Assembly (NCBI RefSeq): GCF_003050965.1
Contig: NZ_QAOU01000002.1
Span: forward strand, 248,001 to 312,000
From: Nitrosospira sp. Nsp2
Lineage (GTDB): Bacteria > Pseudomonadota > Gammaproteobacteria > Burkholderiales > Nitrosomonadaceae
DNA length: 64,000 nt
Reading direction: 5' to 3'
Below the pieces are notes generated by a model, which did no database searches, was not told the DNA's origin, and saw only the letters and a list, made by a program, of their open reading frames with translations. How positions within the stretch are numbered: the stretch's first letter is position 1; each line of letters opens with the position of its first letter. Made by a program: the position numbers and the translations under genes. Below are positions 26,481-33,760 of the stretch, in pieces.

Positions 26481-26933
26481 ATGCCGCGCCTCGGGGCTTT
26501 GCTTGAGTTGTCACGTGACCATCATAGCGCGCTGGTAATGGGGCGCGACGCCAGGCGCGCGGCTGCTGCTAATGACAGTGCCGTCTGGTTGGAGACCATT
26601 GCCCGCGTGGAAGAGTACTGGCGCCGCAACATGTCCGCGCACTTCGTTGAGGAGGAACGGCTGATAGAACTTGCCGGGGAGAAGCTCGACGCAGATGCGG
26701 TGGCGCGCGTTCTTTCCGATCATGCCGAACTGCGAATACTGGCTGCGGGACCTTGTTCGCTTGAGCCGCGGGCGCGGCTGAGGCGCTTCGGCGAACTCCT
26801 CAGCGCGCATGTGCGCTATGAGGAACGCGTATTTTTTCCACAGCTTGAACCGCATGCTTGCACCGCAAGCGCAACTTCAACAGACCCGCTGAGCCCGAAC
26901 CCGGCTTACCCTCATACAATTCCAGAAAGGTGA
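26481..26933 (+). CDS. HHE/hemerythrin-like protein
   Basis: A 150-residue helical protein with hemerythrin-type His/Glu signatures: SRDHHSAL near residue 12, NMSAHFVEEERLI near residue 52, LSDHAELRIL near residue 80 and SAHVRYEERVFFPQLE near residue 109. It probably binds a di-iron or other metal centre. The last 25 residues are disordered. It is followed 6 bp downstream by the gene at 26,940, so the two form an operon. I see no strong ribosome site at the ATG at 26,481. Confidence 0.82.
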   Translation: MPRLGALLELSRDHHSALVMGRDARRAAAANDSAVWLETIARVEEYWRRNMSAHFVEEERLIELAGEKLDADAVARVLSDHAELRILAAGPCSLEPRARLRRFGELLSAHVRYEERVFFPQLEPHACTASATSTDPLSPNPAYPHTIPER

Positions 26934-26939
26934 CATCTC

Positions 26940-27557
26940 ATGAAATTCCCCGACTTCTATGAACTTGCTCCCGTCATACCTACGCGTGATCCGTTTGCGG
27001 AGATGCTGGGCGCGGCGCAAGATGGGATGCTGGAGTACAGCTACGTGGATGCCGTGCGTCTGGCGGGGCATTCCTGTCCGACCGTGGCGGGCGCCTTCCT
27101 GATGGGTCGCGCCGCCCTGGCCGCGCTATATCCGGAAGAACCTGCTGAAAGAGGAGCGATTGCCGTGCACATGCCCGCGCCCGAACACGAGGGCACCACC
27201 GGTGTCATGGCGCAGGTGCTGACTTTGCTCACGGGCGCGGCCGCGGATAACGGTTTTCACGGGATCCAGGGACGATTCAGGCGCAAGGGCTTACTCAGCT
27301 TTGCCGAGCAGCGTGAAGGCGAGGCAATCATCTTCAAGCGCCTCGATACGGGCACGGCAGTGGCGGTGGAACTCGACGTTTCGCTGGTGCCGGGCGATCC
27401 GGCACAGGGTGGACGTCTGATGGCTATCCTGCAAGACCGCGCGGACGCTTCACAGCGCGGCGCATTCGCCGACGCGTGGCAGGCGCGCGTCCGACGGTTG
27501 CTGCTGGAGTTTGCAGATGACCCGAGGGTATTTCGCGTCACACCTGTGGCGACGTGA
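26940..27557 (+). CDS. FmdE-like protein, function unknown
   Basis: A 205-residue soluble protein. Its segment VRLAGHSCPTVAGAFLMGRAALAAL resembles the metal-binding GH-x-CP motif of FmdE-type proteins, in which His and Cys bind zinc or another metal; the rest has no clear match in my knowledge. It has no signal peptide or membrane helix. The AGGTGA site and the 6-bp gap from the hemerythrin-like gene indicate co-translation, which suggests a shared metal or redox role. Low certainty for family, high for being a real gene. Confidence 0.6.
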   Translation: MKFPDFYELAPVIPTRDPFAEMLGAAQDGMLEYSYVDAVRLAGHSCPTVAGAFLMGRAALAALYPEEPAERGAIAVHMPAPEHEGTTGVMAQVLTLLTGAAADNGFHGIQGRFRRKGLLSFAEQREGEAIIFKRLDTGTAVAVELDVSLVPGDPAQGGRLMAILQDRADASQRGAFADAWQARVRRLLLEFADDPRVFRVTPVAT

Positions 27558-27581
27558 CGGCACGGCGCTTACACACTTCGA

Positions 27582-27613
27582 CTTCGCGCCAAGCGCCAAG
27601 GTGAGGCGCGAAG
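27582..27613. terminator. 9-bp inverted repeat between convergent genes
   Basis: CTTCGCGCC and GGCGCGAAG form a perfect 9-bp stem with a 14-nt loop between two convergent genes. It could act as a bidirectional terminator, although no long T tract follows. Confidence 0.45.
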
Positions 27614-27658
27614 ATCAAGCGCCAGGGACAAGCGAGAAAGTTGAACGGTATTAAACCC

Positions 27659-28207
27659 TCAGTGCTGAGGGACTGAGCCGCGCCATGCTCCGGTTTCTTT
27701 TCCCCGGTTTTCAAGAAATTCCTTGAAACGCCGGAGATCGCCCTTCGTGCGCATCTTCACAATCCCCAACGCATCCGCGACTTCTTCAAGGAAGCCCTTG
27801 GGTCCGTATTCCATTTTCAGCACGATCCGGGTCCTGGAATCGGATAGCTCGTAGAAGCTCACCACCCCGCTATTCTGCACCCCACCGGTACTGCGCCAGG
27901 CAATCCGCGTATCTGGCACCTGTTCGGTTATTTCCGCGTCCCATTCTTCCTCTTTACCCCCGATTTCGGCACGCCAGTGCAAGTGGGTGTCATCCAATTG
28001 ACGTACTTCACGCACGCCTTCCATGAACTTGGGAAAATCCTCGAATTGAGTCCACTGGTTGTACGCGGTGCTTACAGGCACATCGATTTCGATGGTTTCT
28101 TCGATCGTTGACAGGTTATGGCCAGACTCGCGCGATCTTCTGAGCTGTTTGGATAACATCACTCCGCCGGCGGCCATGGCAGCCAGCGTTACAATTTTTC
28201 CTAGCAT
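27659..28207 (-). CDS. SRPBCC/polyketide-cyclase-like membrane-anchored protein
   Basis: A 182-residue protein with an N-terminal hydrophobic segment (IVTLAAMAAGGVMLS), then a START-like SRPBCC domain (about residues 35-150): IEIDVPVSTAYNQWTQFEDFPKFMEGVREVRQ, WDAEITEQVPDTRIAWRS and FLEEVADALGIVKMR. This subgroup (cyclase/dehydrase) is commonly found with stress genes; the ligand is unknown. AGGAG abuts the first ATG at 28,213, so the second ATG at 28,207, six bases from the site, is the better start. A consensus-like promoter lies just upstream. Confidence 0.87.
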   Translation of the reverse strand: MLGKIVTLAAMAAGGVMLSKQLRRSRESGHNLSTIEETIEIDVPVSTAYNQWTQFEDFPKFMEGVREVRQLDDTHLHWRAEIGGKEEEWDAEITEQVPDTRIAWRSTGGVQNSGVVSFYELSDSRTRIVLKMEYGPKGFLEEVADALGIVKMRTKGDLRRFKEFLENRGKETGAWRGSVPQH

Positions 28208-28229
28208 TTTCATCTCCTCTTTTCCTCAG

Positions 28230-28257
28230 ATTATAGACCCGCTTCACCACTCGCCAA
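28230..28257 (-). promoter_or_regulatory. Sigma-70-type promoter (SRPBCC gene)
   Basis: On the minus strand TTGGCG, 16 nt, TATAAT. It lies just upstream of the ribosome site of the SRPBCC gene and would give a very short leader. Confidence 0.6.
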
Positions 28258-28488
28258 GCCCGGTATTCTCCGTTCGCTTTCCTGGAAAAAACGGCAATAA
28301 CAATAAAGTGATTGCGAATACAGTCACCGGTCTATAGGTCAACAATATCCTTCCTTGCCCCCATTATCTGTGCGGTGGTCAACGTAACGCAAGTTTCGTG
28401 AAGAAAAAAGAACGATCGCGTTTTCAGATGCAACTTTTTTGAACATGCTTGTGCTTTCAGGACGCTGCGTCCGACTGCTATTCCAGGA

Positions 28489-29128
28489 TCAATCCGATTT
28501 TCTTTCTAGCGCAGGAGCATCTTGATACGCCCTGGAGTCCTCCAGTGGAATGTCTATTATGAAGGTTGTTCCCCGGTTTACTCCGCTATCGACTCCAACA
28601 CTTCCGCCATGGCTTTCCGCGACACTGCAAACATACGGCAAGCCTATACCCCAGCCCTCCTTGTTCCCTGATTTTGCAACCTCTGCTCTATGGAATACCT
28701 GAAATATCCTTGACTTGTTCGGGAGGAATAGAATTTCCTTCGTTATGCGCGCACAATAGCAGGCGCTCATTTAGGGAATCAGTTTTAATTCGAATAGGGG
28801 TATCGGGACGGCCGTATTTCACTGCATTGCCAACAATATTTTCGATTGCCCTTTTCATTGCCTCTCGGTCCCACCAGCCTTTAGCCATATTGCCAATAAA
28901 TTGAAAGCGCGGGCCGCGCGGGACACTGAACTGATCGTGTACCTCCTTCACGAGCTCTTGTATGTCGAATTCTTCAAGACGAAGGTGCAATCGCTCTCCG
29001 GTTTGAAATTTTACGGAATCGAGCAAATCTTGAATCATTCCATCGAGCATTCTTCTGGCAGTTTGAGAAAGTTTATCAGGATCGAGATTCTGGTCCGTTG
29101 CCAAGGTCACAATCGTCATATTACTCAC
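28489..29128 (-). pseudogene. Sensor histidine kinase remnant, frameshifted
   Basis: The C-terminal part of a kinase. It begins within the dimerisation helix (ARRMLDGMIQDLLDSVKFQTGERL), lacking the phospho-His segment and any sensor domain. HATPase motifs follow: IENIVGNAVKYG and CAHNEGNSIPPEQ. The frame then shifts near 28,720 to IFQVFHRAEVAKSGNKEGWGIGLPYV and SHGGSVGVDS. The two halves fit a single HATPase domain, so a one-base-type frameshift plus loss of the N-terminus inactivated the gene. Confidence 0.75.
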
Positions 29129-29303
29129 GTGTTAATAATAATTTCGCTCGAGTCGGTAATACCGTAACAAAACGTCTCCCAGCACACAGACCCAGCATAA
29201 GACAAAGTCCAATATGCTGCAACGCCCCGAAGAAGGGAACGCTCCAAGAGAGCAAAATTCGTAAGAGGGAGGTTCTTTAATCACTCAAACCTTCGGAGAT
29301 AAT

Positions 29304-29615
29304 ATGAGTTCAAATCAAGACAAGGATAGCAACAAAAAGGGTGACACCAGCAATCGTGGCTTTGCTTCGATGGACGCAGACAAGCAGCGGGAAATAGCCA
29401 GCAAGGGCGGCAAAGCGGCACATGAGAAGGGTACGGCTCACGAGTTCGATTCCGACGAGGCTCGGGAGGCCGGCAAGAAAGGAGGGGAGCACAGTCATGG
29501 CGGGGAAAAATCGGACGACCGTGGCGGTAGTAAGGAAGGCTCTTCCTCTTCAACGCGAGGCGGTTCTCAGGAGCAGCACGCCAAAGCCGGCAGCCAAAGC
29601 CATAAGAACAAGTAA
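29304..29615 (+). CDS. KGG-repeat stress protein, third copy
   Basis: A 103-residue KGG-family protein: GFASMDADKQREIASKGG, AHEKGTAHEFDSDEAREAG, KKGGEHSHGG, then a Ser/Gly-rich tail ending QSHKNK. It is close to the copies at 2938 and 3819. No signal peptide. GGAG at about 29,294-29,297 precedes the ATG at 29,304. A weak version of the shared promoter element (GCACACAG, 20 nt, CAATATG) lies at 29,182-29,216. Confidence 0.88.
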   Translation: MSSNQDKDSNKKGDTSNRGFASMDADKQREIASKGGKAAHEKGTAHEFDSDEAREAGKKGGEHSHGGEKSDDRGGSKEGSSSSTRGGSQEQHAKAGSQSHKNK

Positions 29616-29827
29616 CAGTGAAAGACGGGAAGGGCTGCTTCACCGAGCCCTTCCCTGCCTAATACTTCGTAAAAAGGCGCTGGAAGATCACCTCAGGCCT
29701 TATAAATGAGACTGCGACAAACGAGATGCCGGATGGATAAGCCAATTATTCTTCGGGGAACATATTTCTTAGCTGTTGCTGGACGGGTGGGGCTCATCGC
29801 AACCCCTTGATGAAGGTTAGGAAAAGT

Positions 29828-29867
29828 AATAGCTCGACGCCGGTGCGCGCCGAGCTATTTTTTTTAC
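29828..29867 (+). terminator. Strong rho-independent terminator
   Basis: AATAGCTCG pairs with CGAGCTATT around a GC-rich 14-nt loop, followed by a run of eight or more T. It lies 213 bp after the KGG stop and could instead end an independent small RNA. Confidence 0.8.
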
Positions 29868-29953
29868 AATACAGGGTGCTTCCCTTGTTTGGCTTGATGC
29901 ACTGAAACCGCGCAGAGAGCCATCGCTAGGTTCTTTAGCTGCAGCTATAAATA

Positions 29954-30074
29954 TTAATGAAAAATACACCCCGCGGATGAGGTCGCCGTTTTGCTATCAG
30001 GCAACGCCTTGAGTGCGGCATCAACGTAATACTTACCTATAAGCCTCAGGATGTTTATCGTTGTCGTGAATCAC
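29954..30074 (-). pseudogene. Small frame with ribosome site, interrupted after 13 codons
   Basis: On the minus strand GAGGAG at 30,080-30,085 is followed five bases later by GTG at 30,074 and 13 codons (IHDNDKHPEAYR), then a stop. A one-base shift gives a continuing protein-like stretch (GKYYVDAALKALPDSKTATSSAG) ending at 29,954. It may be a short gene with a frameshift, 30 bp downstream of the Crp/Fnr gene. No family known. Confidence 0.3.
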
Positions 30075-30103
30075 GGTAACTCCTCTGTTAATCGGATCAA
30101 GAT

Positions 30104-30868
30104 TTAATAACCATGCGCTTTTTTTAGTACGGCACGGGAATGCCGGACAGGGTCGGCACAAGGTTCGTTCAACAGCAAGCGGTCGTATTCCTTTTTGAGC
30201 GCTGCGTAACCTTCGCCTACCCGATCTTCCAGGAGTTTTCGATTCACCACCGTTATGTGTCTCCGCCGATATTGTATGGCGCCTTCCCGCTGCAATATGG
30301 AGGCCGCCTCGCTCACACTCTCGCGACGCGCCCCGATCATGGTGCTGACGAATTCATGGGTCATAACCATGGAGTCACCTGATAAACGATCCAGCGTCAT
30401 CAGGAAAAACGCGCACAGCTTTTGCTCAGTAGTTTGGCAAGCTTCTACCACGGACTGCTCCGTTTGAAGAAGCAACGCGTGACTGAAACGTAACAATCGC
30501 TGCTGTAAGACGCCCCCGGCCTCGAATTCCTTTCTTAAAATCTTTGCTTTAATCCGATACCCGTATCCAGGATTTTGTACCACGACGGTGGCGGGCGGGC
30601 TATTGCCAGCTAATAAAAGGAATATGTCCTCCACCCCCTCATTGCCAGTCATTGAAACGCGTTTGGAGATACCGGACTTACGGTTGTACATCCGTGCAAC
30701 GATGCAGGTTGCGGGGAAATAGAGCTGGCTTGATCTGGCTCCGGGTTCCTGGATGACTTGACCAAGCGGCATGTCGACCCATTCAAGAAACGGTAGCAAT
30801 CGCATGAATTCTTCATCGGGGAGAACGGCAAGAATCTTGTTTTGCCTTGGGCTGTGCAAAAATCGCAT
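30104..30868 (-). CDS. Crp/Fnr family transcriptional regulator
   Basis: A 254-residue regulator. An N-terminal cyclic-nucleotide-binding-like beta-roll (about residues 10-130) is followed by a dimerisation helix and a C-terminal winged helix-turn-helix (MTHEFVSTMIGARRESVSEAASILQREGAIQYRRRHITVVNR). The N-terminal Cys cluster of Fnr is absent, so it is not an oxygen-labile FNR. This subgroup is often annotated as a CRP-like regulator of unknown effector. AGGAG abuts the ATG at 30,874; the second ATG at 30,868 is six bases away and preferred. An inverted repeat upstream may be its own operator. Confidence 0.9.
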   Translation of the reverse strand: MRFLHSPRQNKILAVLPDEEFMRLLPFLEWVDMPLGQVIQEPGARSSQLYFPATCIVARMYNRKSGISKRVSMTGNEGVEDIFLLLAGNSPPATVVVQNPGYGYRIKAKILRKEFEAGGVLQQRLLRFSHALLLQTEQSVVEACQTTEQKLCAFFLMTLDRLSGDSMVMTHEFVSTMIGARRESVSEAASILQREGAIQYRRRHITVVNRKLLEDRVGEGYAALKKEYDRLLLNEPCADPVRHSRAVLKKAHGY

Positions 30869-30901
30869 TGACATCTCCTCTTGCTGAATAGAATTTAGGA
30901 A

Positions 30902-30924
30902 GTTACTAATGCCAACGTAGTAAC
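30902..30924. promoter_or_regulatory. Inverted repeat upstream of Crp/Fnr gene
   Basis: GTTACTA-N9-TAGTAAC, perfect 7-bp arms, 34 bp before the Crp/Fnr start. It is a candidate operator for autoregulation. Confidence 0.45.
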
Positions 30925-30996
30925 CACTAAGTTATTTATTCCGATCAAGCTCAATGCTTCGACGAGTGTGGAGTCCCCCTCCCTTTTATAATCTCA

Positions 30997-32298
30997 TCAG
31001 ATTTCTGCAATTGGCGGGGCGCCGCCTGAGATCAATTCGATCCAGAACACGCTTCCCACCCCAACGGTGCTCTCAACACCAATGTTCCCTTCCATCATTT
31101 CGACCAATTTCCTGGTTACGGTTAAACCAATACCCGTACCTTTTTCACTACCCGATTCCTGACCAAGACGGTTGTAGGCCTGGAACAGCTGTGCCAGCTT
31201 TTCCGGGGGCAACCCTATGCCCGTATCCTTGACGCTGACGCGAATTCGCCCTTGACTGCTTCGGTTGCACTCCACCGTCACTGTTCCGCCTTCACGGTTG
31301 TACTTGATCGCATTGGAAAGAAGATTGATAAGGATCTGCTTCAGCCTGGTTCGGTCCGCATATACAAACGAATGCACATCATTATGCGGTAAACCCAAAT
31401 GGACACCCTTCACCTGCGCCGCCGGCTTTATCATTGAGAGGCATTCACTCAGGACCTCAAATAGCGGCAGCACTTCCCGCACCATTGATAGCTTTCCGGA
31501 TTCAATCACTGCAAGGTCTAGTATTTGATCAATCAGCTTTGACTGATGTCGCCCTGCTTTAAGAATCTCAAGAATGCCAGCAAGCTGGGAGGATTGTAGG
31601 GGTTGCATCTCGAGCTCCAGCAATTGCGCATAGCCGAGGATGGAGTTCAGCGGTGAACGCAGCTCATGGCAGAGAGTGGAAACAAAATCCGTTTTGGCGA
31701 GGCTGGCATTTACAGCAGAGGCTTTGGCGTTATTTAACTCTGCCACGGTCCGAATCGCGCTCAAACGTAGTTCCAGCTGATCCATGACCAAGGAGGCTAA
31801 ATCGCGCAGATTCTCGATTTCCAGCTCGCCCAAAATCCGGGGCTTTTTGTCAATCACGCACAGCGTGCCTAAGTTAAAGCCGTCGGTTGTGGTCAACGGG
31901 ACGGCCGCGTAAAAGCGCAGGCCCAGCCCACCGGCAACAAGCGGGTTGGATAAGGCGCGGGCATCGTTGGCAGCATCCTCAATAACGTACGGGCCGTTCT
32001 GTAATATGGCTGATGCACACAGCCCGAGGTCACGCCCCGTTTCGGTTGCATCCAGTCCATGGTGGGACTTAAACCATATCCGATCTGTATCCACAATACT
32101 GACTATTGCAATCGGCACTCCGAACAAGCGAGCCGCCAGCGCAGTAATTCGATCGTAAGCGCCATCTGGAGGGGTATCCAATATGTCGTAACGTCTTACC
32201 GCTTGCAGACGCTTGGCCTCATCCATTCGGGCATGGGAGGGAACTGCGGGAATTAACGATCGGGGATTGGGGTGATTCAGGCCAGGCGAGGAAAACAT
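30997..32298 (-). CDS. GAF-domain sensor histidine kinase
   Basis: A 433-residue cytoplasmic kinase without receiver domain. An N-terminal GAF domain covers about residues 25-165 (DILDTPPDGAYDRITALAARLFGVPIAIVS...LGLCASAI...LGTLCVID). HisKA has the phospho-His in CHELRSPLNSILG, and HATPase has INLLSNAIKYN, DTGIGLPPEKL and GTGIGLTVTRKLVE. No membrane segment. A TTG at 32,307 opens the frame, but GGGAG followed about 10 nt later by the ATG at 32,298 makes the ATG the likelier start. A partner regulator is not adjacent; a receiver-domain remnant lies upstream at 32,679-33,045 on the other strand. Confidence 0.9.
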   Translation of the reverse strand: MFSSPGLNHPNPRSLIPAVPSHARMDEAKRLQAVRRYDILDTPPDGAYDRITALAARLFGVPIAIVSIVDTDRIWFKSHHGLDATETGRDLGLCASAILQNGPYVIEDAANDARALSNPLVAGGLGLRFYAAVPLTTTDGFNLGTLCVIDKKPRILGELEIENLRDLASLVMDQLELRLSAIRTVAELNNAKASAVNASLAKTDFVSTLCHELRSPLNSILGYAQLLELEMQPLQSSQLAGILEILKAGRHQSKLIDQILDLAVIESGKLSMVREVLPLFEVLSECLSMIKPAAQVKGVHLGLPHNDVHSFVYADRTRLKQILINLLSNAIKYNREGGTVTVECNRSSQGRIRVSVKDTGIGLPPEKLAQLFQAYNRLGQESGSEKGTGIGLTVTRKLVEMMEGNIGVESTVGVGSVFWIELISGGAPPIAEI

Positions 32299-33058
32299 AA
32301 GTAGCAAACTCCCTTATTCAAACGTGTTTTAAACGGAGAAAACAGGTTACTTGGGTTTTGCGACTCACTATAATTTTAGCTCGAAAAAGTACTGGTTGGG
32401 AAGCTGCCGGAATCAGGTTATTGTCTTGAAAAGCGGCGCGATGCTACAGAAACGGGAGAAATCCTTTGATGCGCCTTTTCGCTTCGGGAAAGCGCTGTGT
32501 ATGAGAACACGCGGGGATGTTCAATCAACCGGGAGATTCTAAATAAGCATTATCTATACGTAGTGTATTGCGTTGTCCACATCGGCTTGCCGGCGTCCTT
32601 CTTTAAGCAAGGACAGAATTGCAGTATCTAACGCAATGAGCTCTAAATGGAAATCAACAATCGCTCGCTATCGGAACGAAGATACTGATCATTGACGATA
32701 AGCTGGAGGTTCTGGAACTTACGCGGCTCCATGTTGATCCCCTACAAGGCAGAGGTATCTGCCGCTCCTGGTGCTGCGGAAGGATCAGACCAGGTACAGA
32801 GGCACAGGCCCGACGTATTGGCAGCCACATTGGTACGCCCCATATGGATGGCTACCAACTCATTCGAGACGTAAGGAATCTTCCTGCATCCATGGCTGGT
32901 CAGACCCCAGCTGTCGCCCTCAGTGCATTCACTCGTCCGTAAGACCGCAACAGAGCAATTAATGCCGGTTCTCGAAGACAGCTTTCCAGGCCTGTTGACA
33001 TGCATGTCTTGATCGACACGCTTGCAAGTGTGACAGGGCAGGTAGGCCGCTGAAACTC
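32299..33058. other. Intergenic region with receiver-domain remnant
   Basis: Apart from the decayed receiver domain at 32,679-33,045 nothing supported is seen. Small frames at 32,351-32,542 have no ribosome site or family. Confidence 0.4.
32679..33045 (+). pseudogene. Response-regulator receiver domain remnant
   Basis: Pieces of a receiver domain in changing frames: KILIIDDKLEVLELTRL at the start, RPDVLAAT around 32,809, MDGYQLIRDVRNLPASMAGQTPAVALSAFTR around 32,844-32,938, a stop, then DRNRAINAG and RPVDMHVLIDTLASVTGQ-like sequence. The order fits the C-terminus of a hybrid PAS kinase. Several frameshifts and a deletion of the phospho-Asp region mean it is not functional. Confidence 0.6.
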
Positions 33059-33760
33059 TCAATCCGTTTTGATGACCGCCTTCAATGGCAGATGATCGGA
33101 TGCAATACGCGCGAGTTGGCTCGTATGAGCCTCCACCTTCTGGAGTCGACGCCGGGGATGCACCCATAGGCGGTCCAAGGCCATGAAAGGCCAGCGCGAC
33201 GGAAATGTCGGGCAGTGCGGCGTGGATTTGAAGTGCGCGTGCAGCCACCGCAGGGGGCGGCCCCACAGGAACCATTCGTTCAGGTCGCCCAGCAATACAT
33301 AAATATCGGTAAGACCAATATCGAACAGCTTAAGAAGCTCGCGCACCTGATGACGCCGCTCGCCAGGCATCAGTCCGAGATGGGTCGCTACTATTTGCAC
33401 CCGCCGACCATTGCCGTCAAGCGTGACATTGAGCGCTCCGCGAGGCTCGCGCCCGGGCAGGCTCAGGTCAACCGGGTTAGAGGCCAGTATAGGAAGTCTC
33501 GTCAATATCGCATTGCCGTAATGCCTGCTTTCGCGCATAAGGTTGGGTCCGGCAATAGCCGTTAGTCCGGTTTTTCCCGCGAGGTAGTCCAGCAGATCGC
33601 AACCATCGACATCGTGGTGCTCCACTTCCTGCAGGGCCACCACGTCCACATCCAGTTCCTTCAGTACACCCGCGATGCGGCCGGGTTCGAAGCGCCCGTC
33701 GGTTCCGATGCATGCGTGGATATTATAGGTGGCAACGGTCAGGGACATTGTGCGGCTCAA
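33059..33760 (-). CDS. Endonuclease/exonuclease/phosphatase family protein
   Basis: A 233-residue EEP-fold protein. Metal-binding and catalytic motifs are in order: VATYNIHACIG (Asn), VVALQEVE (Glu), VATHLGLMPGER (His), VLLGDLNEW (Asp, Asn) and ASDHLPL (Asp, His). Such proteins cleave phosphodiesters in nucleic acids or phosphoinositide-like lipids. No signal peptide. Its ATG overlaps the stop of the upstream PLD-VTT gene by four bases, so the two are translationally coupled. Association with a phospholipase D suggests lipid or envelope phosphodiesters, but that is inference. Confidence 0.9.
   Translation of the reverse strand: MSRTMSLTVATYNIHACIGTDGRFEPGRIAGVLKELDVDVVALQEVEHHDVDGCDLLDYLAGKTGLTAIAGPNLMRESRHYGNAILTRLPILASNPVDLSLPGREPRGALNVTLDGNGRRVQIVATHLGLMPGERRHQVRELLKLFDIGLTDIYVLLGDLNEWFLWGRPLRWLHAHFKSTPHCPTFPSRWPFMALDRLWVHPRRRLQKVEAHTSQLARIASDHLPLKAVIKTD

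Larger units (their letters stand above)
29616..30103. other. Intergenic region with terminator and disrupted small frame
   Basis: It holds a strong plus-strand terminator (29,828-29,867), a run before it with a GGGG...CCCC pairing near 29,790-29,807 that could be part of a small RNA, and a disrupted minus-strand small frame at 29,954-30,074. Confidence 0.45.
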
